From assembly GCA_016873275.1 (NCBI GenBank), contig VGXO01000028.1:1-38500 (forward strand): 38,500 nt of DNA. The letters run 5' to 3'. The position numbers were made by a program, and so were the translations under genes. This DNA comes from Phycisphaerae bacterium (GTDB lineage: Bacteria; Planctomycetota; Phycisphaerae; Phycisphaerales; SM1A02). Below, piece after piece: positions 8,941-16,786 of this stretch (position 1 is its first letter; the number at the start of each line of letters is the position of its first letter). Below the pieces are notes generated by a model that did not search any database, was not told where the DNA came from, and worked only from the letters and a program-made list of their open reading frames with translations.

Positions 8941-10380
8941 ATGACTTGGTCGAGAACGCATGCCCTCGTCGTTGCCGCGCTCCTCGCCGCGGGCGGATGC
9001 GGCGCTCCGGCGCCGATCCGCGATCCGGAGGCGGTGATCGCCGATCCCCGGGCGACCGCCCGCGACCAGCTGCGGGCGATGAACCAGCTCGACGCGACGC
9101 CGGAGGCGCCCGAGTACCTCGAGGCGCTCCGCCGCCCCATCAACCTCGACGGATACGCCCTCGACGTGCGCAAGGCGGCGTTCGAGCGGCTCTACGAGCA
9201 TGACCGGGCGCAGCTCGCCAAGCAGCTGGCGCTGACGCTGCCGAAGCAGGATCCCGGACCGTGGCGCGACTGGGCGTGCACCCGGATCGGCGAGCTTGAC
9301 TGGAAGGAGATGACCCCGACCCTGATCCGCGTCTGGGCGGCGCCTCGGCTGCCGTGGGTGGACGCGAAGACGCCGCGACCCGAGGCGCTTGCCCTCGAGC
9401 GGATGTACGGCGCCGACCGCGTCGCGGCGGTCCTTCTCCGCGAGCTCGTCGAGGCGGACCCGTTGGTGCAGGCGAACCTGCGGATGCGCTGCTGGGAGCT
9501 GCTGCTCGCCCTCGGGCAGGAGTCCACGCTGCGGGAGCTCGTCTCCGACGGCAGCATCGGTCAGAACGATCCGATGCTCCGCGCGATCCGCCGCTTCGTC
9601 GCCGAGCTCGGCACGCTGCCCCGCAACCGGGACGAGATCCTGTGGGCGGAGTCGATCGGGCGGAGCGGGCAGACCGCCTTCCTCGAGGAGGCGAAGCAGG
9701 GGATCACGCTGCTGGCTCCGGCGCGCCGCGAGCGGCTGCGCATGCGGGACCTCCACGTGGTGGTCGCGGCGGCGAAGGTCGAGCCGTCGTTGCTTTCGAG
9801 CTCCGACGAGGAGCTCCTCGCCCGGCTGAAGGAGCGGCTCAAGGAGCGCCAGGCTGGTCGGCACTCGCCCTCCTTCGAGGGCTACGGTCCGGCCGACGCC
9901 TTCAGCGAGACGCTGAGCGGTCAGCGGGACAAGATCGACTGGAGCGACCTCGTCGCCCTGCACCTCGCCCTCGATGCGATCGACTCCCCGCCGCTCGCGG
10001 CGCACCTCTTCGACTTCGCGGAGCGAGATCAGCTCGATCGGACCACCGAGTTCGGAGGTCTCATCGACGTCGATGCGCAGGGGCGGTTCCGCCTCGTCGA
10101 GTTCAAGCCTCGGTCGCGGGGCGGCGACCTCCGCTACGAGACGCCGACCGAGCTCATGCAGGCGCTCGCCACCGGGCTCTTCCACGTGCACCTGCACGCC
10201 CAGAAGTTCGAGAACCGCGACTACGCGGGACCGCACCTCGGCGACTTCCAGTTCGCCGACTCCTGCGGTCTGCACTGCCTCGTCTTCACCTTCATCGACT
10301 CGCGGACGCTGAACTGCGACTGGTACCGGCAGGACCGCTGCGTGGTCGACCTGGGCGTCGTGAAGCGACCGACCGGCTGA
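8941..10380 (+). CDS. Hypothetical lipoprotein with C-terminal HxHxH domain
   Basis: 479 residues. ATG 8941 gives a lipoprotein signal (MTWSRTHALVVAALLAAGGC) with lipobox AAGGC and acylated Cys20, so it should be anchored in a membrane. The middle is helical with repeated Arg/Leu/Glu segments suggestive of HEAT-like repeats. The C-terminal 120 residues are distinct: LVEFKPRSRGG, then His415-x-His417-x-His419 (FHVHLHA), then YAGPHLGD with Asp435, then WYRQDRCVVDLG. The HxH...GPxxGD order recalls a JAMM/MPN metal site, but the usual Ser is His and the spacing is longer, so this is only a suggestion. No SD is present. The M48 peptidase starts 14 bases downstream and may be co-transcribed. Confidence 0.75.
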   Translation: MTWSRTHALVVAALLAAGGCGAPAPIRDPEAVIADPRATARDQLRAMNQLDATPEAPEYLEALRRPINLDGYALDVRKAAFERLYEHDRAQLAKQLALTLPKQDPGPWRDWACTRIGELDWKEMTPTLIRVWAAPRLPWVDAKTPRPEALALERMYGADRVAAVLLRELVEADPLVQANLRMRCWELLLALGQESTLRELVSDGSIGQNDPMLRAIRRFVAELGTLPRNRDEILWAESIGRSGQTAFLEEAKQGITLLAPARRERLRMRDLHVVVAAAKVEPSLLSSSDEELLARLKERLKERQAGRHSPSFEGYGPADAFSETLSGQRDKIDWSDLVALHLALDAIDSPPLAAHLFDFAERDQLDRTTEFGGLIDVDAQGRFRLVEFKPRSRGGDLRYETPTELMQALATGLFHVHLHAQKFENRDYAGPHLGDFQFADSCGLHCLVFTFIDSRTLNCDWYRQDRCVVDLGVVKRPTG

Positions 10381-10394
10381 ACGCCGATTCCTCG

Positions 10395-11903
10395 ATGCCG
10401 CTCCTCGTCCTGGCGCTGGTCGCGACGGTGGTGCTGCCCGGACTCCTCGGCGGCGGCGTCGTCGAGCCGCAACCGGTGGTGCCGACGCTGCTCGTCGCGT
10501 GGGTGCCCTGCCTCCTGATCGCCGCCGCGGCGTTCCTCGCCGAGTGGCTCGCCGAGCGGGGGCTCGAGCAAGGTCGCGGCGGGGCGCTCCATGTGCTGCG
10601 GATTCGGCTCGTGACGCTGCAGTGGCTGGCGGTCGCCTGCCAGATGGTGGCGGTGGTGGGCTTCGGTTGGCTGGACCTCGTGCGCGACTGGGTCGGCAAC
10701 GTTCCCGTCGTGGACGAGGCAGTCGCGCTCGTCCCGCCGCTCGCCGCGATCACCGCCTGCTGGTGGGCGACCTCGCCGATGGAGTCGCTGCTGCGGGGGC
10801 ATCCCCGGACGGAGCCGCTCGGGTGGCGACGCCGAGGCTCCATCGTCCTCGGGCAGGTCCGGAACCAGCTCGCCCTGATCGGGGCGCCGGCGCTCCTCGC
10901 GCTCGGGGTGAGCGAGGCGGTCGAGCTCGTCGTCGTCCGCGTCGCGCCCGAAGGAGGACTGCTCGCGCTCCTCGCGACGCCCGCGGCGATCCTCCTCCTC
11001 GTGGTGGTCGCGCCGACGCTGATGGTCCGCGTCCTCGACACCACGAGCCTCGAGCCCGGTCCGCTCCGGCGCGACCTCGAGCAGATCCTCGCCGACAACC
11101 GGGTCCGGCTCCGCGACATCCGCGTCTGGCGGACCGGGGGCACGCTCTTCAATGGCGCCGTGATGGGGATGCTCGCGCCGGTGCGGTACCTGCTGCTGAC
11201 CGACGCGGTGCTCGCGTCGATCCCGAGCGAGGGATTGCGGGCGATCGTCGCCCATGAAGTCGGTCACATCCGGCGGCGTCACCTGCCCTGGCTCGTCCTC
11301 GTGATGGCGGGCACCATCGGACTGTGCTCCCTGCTGGCGGAGCCGCCGGCGCGATGGATCGCCGAGCAGATCGAGCCGGAGTTCCCGCCCGATCCCGCCT
11401 TCGACCGCCTCGCCGCCGCGGTCGGGGCGCCGATCCTCGCCGCCGAGGAGACCCGCACCGCGGACCGCCGGGCGTGGGCGGAGATCGCCGCGGGCGTGCT
11501 GGTGATCACCTCGACGATCCTCGCCTTCGGGTGGGTCTCCCGACGCTTCGAGCGGCAGGCGGACGCCTTCTCCGCCCAGTACCTGAGCGTGGTCGGCGCG
11601 ACCGCGGTCGCCGGGGGCGGACCACGACCCACGTCGCCCGAGCAGGCGGTGGTGACGCCGGCGGCGGTGCTCGCGATGTGCCGGGCGCTCGGTCAGGTCG
11701 CCGACCTGAACGGCGTCAGCCCGACCGCGCCGAGCTGGCGCCACGGCTCCATCCAACGGCGGCAGCGCCACCTCGTCGCGCTGGTGTCGCAGCCGATCCT
11801 GCGGCTGCCGATCGACCGCCAGGTCGCGCTCATCAAGTGGAGCGGGACGGTGGCGCTGGTGATCGTGATGAGCGTCGAGTTCGTGCGGCTGACCGCCGCG
11901 TGA
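10395..11903 (+). CDS. Multi-pass membrane M48-like zinc metallopeptidase
   Basis: 502 residues with about eight hydrophobic segments: N-terminal MPLLVLALVATVVLPGLLG, two more before residue 110, two around 165-215, one right after the HExxH, one near 365, and one at the C-terminus. The zinc site is His287-Glu-Val-Gly-His291 (AIVAHEVGHIRRRH), with Glu386 in FERQAD as third ligand. This is the HtpX/Ste24-type arrangement, with the catalytic face presumably cytoplasmic or at the membrane surface. Before the active site there is the VWRTGG..FNGAVMGMLAPVRYLLLTD stretch typical of M48 peptidases. It follows the lipoprotein gene by 14 bases without a clear SD. Likely role is membrane-protein quality control; substrate unknown. 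Confidence 0.87.
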   Translation: MPLLVLALVATVVLPGLLGGGVVEPQPVVPTLLVAWVPCLLIAAAAFLAEWLAERGLEQGRGGALHVLRIRLVTLQWLAVACQMVAVVGFGWLDLVRDWVGNVPVVDEAVALVPPLAAITACWWATSPMESLLRGHPRTEPLGWRRRGSIVLGQVRNQLALIGAPALLALGVSEAVELVVVRVAPEGGLLALLATPAAILLLVVVAPTLMVRVLDTTSLEPGPLRRDLEQILADNRVRLRDIRVWRTGGTLFNGAVMGMLAPVRYLLLTDAVLASIPSEGLRAIVAHEVGHIRRRHLPWLVLVMAGTIGLCSLLAEPPARWIAEQIEPEFPPDPAFDRLAAAVGAPILAAEETRTADRRAWAEIAAGVLVITSTILAFGWVSRRFERQADAFSAQYLSVVGATAVAGGGPRPTSPEQAVVTPAAVLAMCRALGQVADLNGVSPTAPSWRHGSIQRRQRHLVALVSQPILRLPIDRQVALIKWSGTVALVIVMSVEFVRLTAA

Positions 11904-11931
11904 CCGGCGTCCGGGCGGGCGAGGAGCGATG

Positions 11932-11937
11932 TAGCAT
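11932..11937 (+). promoter_or_regulatory. Predicted -10 box for a leaderless transcript (dapF)
   Basis: TAGCAT followed by CGACCGC (7 nt) and the dapF ATG at 11945, with no SD. The same 7-base spacer CGACCGC occurs before the glycosyltransferase ATG at 18323. Confidence 0.45.
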
Positions 11938-11944
11938 CGACCGC

Positions 11945-12964
11945 ATGACCCACCAGCCGCTGAAGCGCGACTCGGGCGACGGCACGCTCGCCTTCCGAAG
12001 GATCCACGGCTGCGGCAACGACTACGTCTTCGTGCGCGGCGAGGACCTCGCTCGGCGGGACCCCTCGCGGCTCGCGATCGCCCTCGCCGACCGCCACTTC
12101 GGCGTGGGCGGCGACGGGCTGATCGCGGTCGAGGCGGCTCCGGCGCCAGACGACGCGGACCTCCGGATGCGGATGTGGAACGCCGACGGATCGGAGAGCG
12201 GCATGTGCGGCAACGGGTTGCGGGGTGCCCTCCTCTTCGCCGTCGAGGAGGGTCTCATCGCCCCCGCGGCGGGCGGTCGCCTCCGCGTGCGGGTCGGGTC
12301 GCGCCTCGTGACGGCGTCCCTTGCCGCGCACGAGCGAGGTCGAGCGGAGGTCGAGATCGACATGGGACCGCCGGTCGTCGAGAGCCAGCGCGTGCCGGTC
12401 GCGTGGGGCGGGATCGATCCATCCGAGCGGTTGCTGGGCGAGCCGATCACGCGGCTTCGCGGCTGCGGCGTGCCCGATGGGGCGTGGCGAGTCCTTGCCT
12501 CGGTCGTCGAACGCTGGAGCGTCGTCTCGATGGGCAATCCCCATCTCGTGCTCGAGGTCGAGGAGCGTTCGCTCGATGGGATCGACCTCCGCACGCTTGG
12601 TCCGGCGCTCGAGCACGCCGCAGGATTTCCCGAGCGCATCAACGTCCACGTCGTCGCCGCGCTTGGTCCGGACGCCTTCCGCATGGCGACCTGGGAGCGG
12701 GGGAGCGGGATCACCCTCGCCTGCGGCAGCGGGGCGTGCGCGAGCTTCGCGGCGCTTCGCGCCACCGGTCGCGTCGCCGGTCGCGCGGTGGCTCGCCTGC
12801 CCGGCGGCGAGCTCCGGCTTCGCGAGGGCGACGGCGGATCGATCCTCATGCGGGGCGAGGCGGTCGAGACCTGCCGGGGCACCACGCGACCCGAATCACT
12901 CCCGGCGCGACCGCGGATCGACGTCAGGTCGCGAGCGGTCGAGGTAGTCGGAGCCGGACCGTGA
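11945..12964 (+). CDS. dapF: Diaminopimelate epimerase
   Basis: 339 residues, longer than the usual 275-285. Converts LL- to meso-diaminopimelate for lysine and peptidoglycan synthesis. Both catalytic cysteines are present: Cys88 in ESGMCGNG and Cys260 in LACGSGACAS. Other family marks are GCGNDYVF near the N-terminus, GGDGLI, WNADGSE, SMGNPHLV and WERGSG. Two small departures: the normally conserved Glu of GET before the second Cys is Ile257, and GNGxRC reads GNGLRG. The extra length is partly internal and partly a 30-residue Arg-rich tail. Its TGA overlaps the GTG of the next gene (GTGA), so the two are translationally coupled. ATG 11945 fits the -10 box 7 nt upstream. Confidence 0.92.
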   Translation: MTHQPLKRDSGDGTLAFRRIHGCGNDYVFVRGEDLARRDPSRLAIALADRHFGVGGDGLIAVEAAPAPDDADLRMRMWNADGSESGMCGNGLRGALLFAVEEGLIAPAAGGRLRVRVGSRLVTASLAAHERGRAEVEIDMGPPVVESQRVPVAWGGIDPSERLLGEPITRLRGCGVPDGAWRVLASVVERWSVVSMGNPHLVLEVEERSLDGIDLRTLGPALEHAAGFPERINVHVVAALGPDAFRMATWERGSGITLACGSGACASFAALRATGRVAGRAVARLPGGELRLREGDGGSILMRGEAVETCRGTTRPESLPARPRIDVRSRAVEVVGAGP

Positions 12965-14193
12965 CCGCGCCCCGCGAGCGTCTCGACGAGGTCGAGGAGC
13001 GCCTCCTCGCGGCGGCGCGGGTGAGGTCGTCGCGGCTGCGGGAGGACCTCGCGGCGTGGGTCGCGATCCCGACGGGGCGAGGTCATCTCGAGGGCATCGA
13101 GCGGCAGCGCGAGGCGATCGTGGATCGACTCGCGGCGCTCGGGGCGACCGCTCGCCGCATCGCGGGCGATCCACGACCCCCGTGGCTGCACGGGAGCGAG
13201 GCCGGCACGAGCCGCGCGATCCCGGATGCCTCGGTCATCACGACCCCCGGTGCCGGCCCGGCGTTCCTCCTCGTCGGGCACCTCGACACGGTGCACGATC
13301 CTCACGGAGCGTTCCAGCGGCTCGAGGAGGTGGGCGGCGGACGTGCGGTCGGACCCGGCGCCGCCGACATGAAGGGCGGGATCCTCGTCGCGGTCGCGGC
13401 GCTCGAGATTCTGCAGGAGCTCGGTCACGCCGTCCGCTGGACGTTCCTCCTCAACGCCGACGAGGAGACCGGCTCGTTCCACTCCGCGCGGCTCCTCGAC
13501 GCGGAGGCGCGGCGTCACGACGTCGGGCTCGTCTTCGAGCCGGCGCTTCCCGGCGGAGCCCTCGCGATCGCCCGCATGGGCGCCGGGCAGTTCCGCCTCG
13601 ACGCCCGCGGTCGCGCGGCGCACGTCGGGCGCGACTTCACCGAGGGCGTCTCCGCGGTGACCGCGCTCGCGCGCTGCCTCGTCAAGGTGCCCGAGTTCTC
13701 CGATCCGTCGGCCGGGCGCCTCGTGAACGTCGGACCCATCAGCGGCGGCGCCGCGACCAACATCGTGCCGGATCACGCGGTCGCGTGGGGCAACGTGCGG
13801 TTCGCGGATCCCGCCGCGGCGGCGCGGCTTGGTCGCGACCTCGCCTCTCTCGCGACGCCGCCGACGGCGATGCCCTCGATCGCGGTCGAGTTCCTCGCGA
13901 ATCGACCCGCGAAGCCGACGACGCCGGCGGTCGAGGCGATCGCGAACGAGGCGGCGGCGGTCTCGCGGGCGCTCGGACGGGATCTGCCCTTCGCCACGAC
14001 CGGAGGCGTCTGCGACGGCAACATCCTGCATCAGGCGGGGCTGCCCACCCTCGACAACCTCGGGGTCCGGGGCGGGAACCTGCACCGGCTCGACGAGTTC
14101 GTGGAGCTCGACAGCCTCGTCGAGCGCACGGCGCTCGTCGCCATCCTGATCCGCCGCCTCTCGCTCGCGGGAGCCCCTCGCCGGGACCGATAG
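12961..14193 (+). CDS. M20 family metallo-hydrolase (CPG2/ArgE-like)
   Basis: 410 residues from GTG 12961, which overlaps the dapF stop by GTGA. M20 di-zinc amidohydrolases remove acyl groups from amino acids or split peptides. All metal and catalytic residues are visible: His107 and Asp109 (GHLDTV), Asp136 (GPGAADMKGG), general base Glu168 and ligand Glu169 (NADEETGS), Glu193 (FEP), His375 (GGNLHRLDE). The segments VNVGPISGGAATNIVPDHA and GGVCDGN resemble carboxypeptidase G2 more than DapE. Position between dapF and the succinyl-transferase cluster allows two roles: a desuccinylase standing in for AstE (removing succinate from succinylglutamate) or for DapE. I favour the first on gene order, but specificity cannot be read from sequence. 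Confidence 0.88.
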   Translation: MTAPRERLDEVEERLLAAARVRSSRLREDLAAWVAIPTGRGHLEGIERQREAIVDRLAALGATARRIAGDPRPPWLHGSEAGTSRAIPDASVITTPGAGPAFLLVGHLDTVHDPHGAFQRLEEVGGGRAVGPGAADMKGGILVAVAALEILQELGHAVRWTFLLNADEETGSFHSARLLDAEARRHDVGLVFEPALPGGALAIARMGAGQFRLDARGRAAHVGRDFTEGVSAVTALARCLVKVPEFSDPSAGRLVNVGPISGGAATNIVPDHAVAWGNVRFADPAAAARLGRDLASLATPPTAMPSIAVEFLANRPAKPTTPAVEAIANEAAAVSRALGRDLPFATTGGVCDGNILHQAGLPTLDNLGVRGGNLHRLDEFVELDSLVERTALVAILIRRLSLAGAPRRDR

Positions 14194-14265
14194 GATGACT
14201 CCGAGCCTGGCGGCGTCCCTGTGTGGATGGGAGGTCGTCCCGGCGGTCCCGCGGACGCCGTCTCC

Positions 14266-15720
14266 ATGACCTCGATGCACGCCACGCCCGTCGCGCCAGC
14301 GCCGCTTGCCGCGGAGAGCCTCCTCTCGAACGCCCGCCTCGACGAGGCGGTCGCGGCGGCGATGAAGGAGTGGCGGCAGGCGCAGTCCTCGCTCGTCGGA
14401 GCGCGACCGGCGCGGGCGGACCGCCGCGAGGCGTTCGCCTGCTGGCTCGACCGCAACGCGAAGATCCGCGGGCGAGCCGGCTTCTACCCCTACGTCGGCA
14501 GCGGCGTCGGTCGGGGACCGCTCGTCGAGCTCCTCGACGGAAGCGTCAAGTGGGACATGATCTGCGGGATCGGCGTCCATCTCTTCGGGCACGGCGATCC
14601 GGAGCTCGTCGAGGTCGCGATGCGGGCGTCGCTCTCCGACCTGCTGATGCAGGGCAACCTGCAGTTCAACGGCGACTCGATCGAGTTCGCGGAGGTCCTC
14701 GCCGCCGAGGGCTCGCGAGCCTCGCGCCTTCGGCACTGCTTCGTGAGCAACTCGGGCTGCATGGTGAACGAGGCGGCGCTGAAGCTCTGCCAGCAGAAGA
14801 CCGGCGGCGCGCCGCGCATCCTCGCCTTCGCCAACTGCTTCATGGGTCGCTCGACCACCATGAGCCAGATCGGCGACGCGCCGGGCTATCGGCAGGGGGT
14901 CCCCCTCAACGCGCTCGTCGACTACCTGCCCTTCTACGACCCCGAGATGGGCGCCCGCTCGATCGAGATGACCCGCTGGCACCTCGAGCAGGCGATCCTC
15001 CGCTATCCGAAGCAGCACAGCTGCCTGATCGTCGAGCTCGTGCAGGGCGAGGGCGGCTTCAACGTCGCGCCGCGGGAGTTCTTCCTGCCGCTCTTCGAGC
15101 TCGCCCGCAAGCACGGCATCCCCGTCTGGGACGACGAGGTGCAGACCTTCGGCCGCACGACCTCGATGTACGCCTACGAGGCGCTCGGGCTCGGCGAGTT
15201 CATCGACGTCGTCTCGCTCGGCAAGATGAGCCAGGCGTGCGCCTGCCTCTACACCCCCGAGATGAACCCCGGACCCGGACTCCTCTCGGGAACGTTCAGT
15301 GCCTCGACCGCGGCGTTCCGCGTCGGGCGGCGGGTGCTCGAGCGGCTCCGCGACGGAGGCTTCTACGGCCCGAACGGCCGGATCGCGGCGCTTCATGCGG
15401 CGTTCCGCACGGGCGTCGAGGCGATCATCGCCCGGCATCCGGCGTGGTTCCCTCCGATGCGGGACTCGCTCGGGCGGACGAGCACGCGGGTCGTCGGCGG
15501 CACCGGGGGCATGATGCGCTTCACGCCCTTCGGCGGCGCGAAGGAGAAGGTCATGCGGCTGATGCACGTCCTCTTCGAGGAGGGCGTGGTCGGCTTCTAC
15601 TGCGGGCACGATCCCTACCACGTGCGGTTCCTGCCGCCGGTCGGCGTGATGAGCCCGGAGCAGTTCGGTCCGGTGCTCGAGATCGTGGAGCGCTCGCTCG
15701 GTCGGGTCGCCGCCGAGTAG
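14266..15720 (+). CDS. Class III PLP aminotransferase, probable succinylornithine transaminase role
   Basis: 484 residues from ATG 14266; no SD is visible and in-frame starts at 14221 (GTG), 14227 and 14275 are alternatives. Class III fold is shown by GHGDPELVEVA, the DDEVQTFGRT cofactor site with Asp290, and Lys320 in SLGKMSQ as the PLP lysine. Two motifs are unusual: the phosphate-binding SGTEANE reads SNSGCMVNEAALK, and the lysine loop GKxxGGG reads GKMSQACAC, more like lysine 6-aminotransferases (GKKTQVCG). By position, ten bases before astA, it would transaminate N-succinylornithine to the semialdehyde (AstC role). It could alternatively act on ornithine or lysine. Family secure, substrate inferred. 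Confidence 0.85.
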   Translation: MTSMHATPVAPAPLAAESLLSNARLDEAVAAAMKEWRQAQSSLVGARPARADRREAFACWLDRNAKIRGRAGFYPYVGSGVGRGPLVELLDGSVKWDMICGIGVHLFGHGDPELVEVAMRASLSDLLMQGNLQFNGDSIEFAEVLAAEGSRASRLRHCFVSNSGCMVNEAALKLCQQKTGGAPRILAFANCFMGRSTTMSQIGDAPGYRQGVPLNALVDYLPFYDPEMGARSIEMTRWHLEQAILRYPKQHSCLIVELVQGEGGFNVAPREFFLPLFELARKHGIPVWDDEVQTFGRTTSMYAYEALGLGEFIDVVSLGKMSQACACLYTPEMNPGPGLLSGTFSASTAAFRVGRRVLERLRDGGFYGPNGRIAALHAAFRTGVEAIIARHPAWFPPMRDSLGRTSTRVVGGTGGMMRFTPFGGAKEKVMRLMHVLFEEGVVGFYCGHDPYHVRFLPPVGVMSPEQFGPVLEIVERSLGRVAAE

Positions 15721-15730
15721 GGAGTCCGCC

Positions 15731-16786
15731 ATGTTCGTCATCCGCCCCGCCTCGCCCGACGACCTCCCGACGCTGCTCAAGCTCGCGCGGATGGTCCACT
15801 TCATCAACCTCCCGGCGGACCGCGACATGATCGCGGCGAAGATCGCCCGCAGCCGCCGGAGCTTCGCCGGCGAGCAGGATGACGCCCGCGAGCGGGAGTT
15901 CATGTTCGTGCTCGAGGACGCCGCGACCGGCAACGTGGTGGGGACGAGCGCGATCATCGGCTCCATCTCCTGGCCTGGTCATCCGCACACCTACCTCCAC
16001 GTGCGGAAGCGATCGCTCTTCAGCACCGACCTCCAGACCGGTCAGGTGCACCTCACGCTCGAGTTCGCGACGGACGAGAGTGGCTGGAGCGAGCTCGGCG
16101 GGCTGATCCTCGCCCCGGGCTACCGCGGTCATCCCGAGCGGCTCGGGGCGCTCCTGAGCCTCGTGCGGCTCCACTTCATCGGGCTGCACCGGGACCTCTT
16201 CGCCGAGAAGATCATCGCCGAGCTCATGGGCGCGGTGACGCCCGACAGCCGCAACCTCCTCTGGGAGTACCTCGGGCGGCGGTTCATCAACCTGTCGTAC
16301 AAGGAGGCGGACCTCTTCTGCCAGCACTCGAAGGAGTTCATCACGAGCCTCTTCCCGCGCGGGGAGATCTTCGCGTCGCTGCTGCCGCCCGAGGCGCGCA
16401 ACCTGATCGGTCGCGTCGGCGAGGAGACCCGACCCGCGAAGAAGATGCTCGAGGACCAGGGCTTCGAGTTCGAGGACCACGTCGATCCCTTCGACGGCGG
16501 TCCCTACATCTCCGCGCAGCGCGACCGGATCCCGATCGTCGCGGCGACCCGCTCGGCGGTGCTCGAGGTCGCGGAGGGCGAGCATCCGGAGATCGGGTTC
16601 CTCTCCGCCGACGGCGAGCTCGGCTTCCGCGCGATCCGCGGTCGCTACCGCCTCGAGGGCGAGCGGATCCTCGTCGCCCCGGCGCACGCGGAGGTGCTCG
16701 GCGCCGCGACCGGGCTGACCGTCGGCTTCACGCCGACCAAGGCGCCGGGCGGTCGGCGCCGCGGCGGCAAGGCGAGCACCGCATGA
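15731..16786 (+). CDS. astA: Arginine/ornithine N-succinyltransferase
   Basis: 351 residues, normal for AstA. Transfers succinyl from succinyl-CoA to the alpha-amino group of arginine (or ornithine), the first step of the AST pathway. Seen: FVIRPASPDDLPTLLKLA at the start, SRRSFAG, the GNAT-like stretch GGLILAPGYRGHPERLGALLS, then FAEKIIAELMGA, YKEADLFCQHSKEFI, LFPRGEIFASLLP and the C-terminal HVDPFDGGPYISAQRD. GGGAG-type SD (GGGAG, 7 nt) precedes ATG 15731. Its stop overlaps the astD start (ATGA). The C-terminal GGRRRGGKAS tail is basic. Arginine versus ornithine preference cannot be decided, but no astB is nearby. Confidence 0.94.
   Translation: MFVIRPASPDDLPTLLKLARMVHFINLPADRDMIAAKIARSRRSFAGEQDDAREREFMFVLEDAATGNVVGTSAIIGSISWPGHPHTYLHVRKRSLFSTDLQTGQVHLTLEFATDESGWSELGGLILAPGYRGHPERLGALLSLVRLHFIGLHRDLFAEKIIAELMGAVTPDSRNLLWEYLGRRFINLSYKEADLFCQHSKEFITSLFPRGEIFASLLPPEARNLIGRVGEETRPAKKMLEDQGFEFEDHVDPFDGGPYISAQRDRIPIVAATRSAVLEVAEGEHPEIGFLSADGELGFRAIRGRYRLEGERILVAPAHAEVLGAATGLTVGFTPTKAPGGRRRGGKASTA

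Noticed and set aside
12022-15966. Minus-strand open frame of about 1,300 codons under dapF, M20 and aminotransferase genes
   Set aside because: Low-complexity Arg/Asp/His composition and no family motif; the plus-strand genes are all recognisable.
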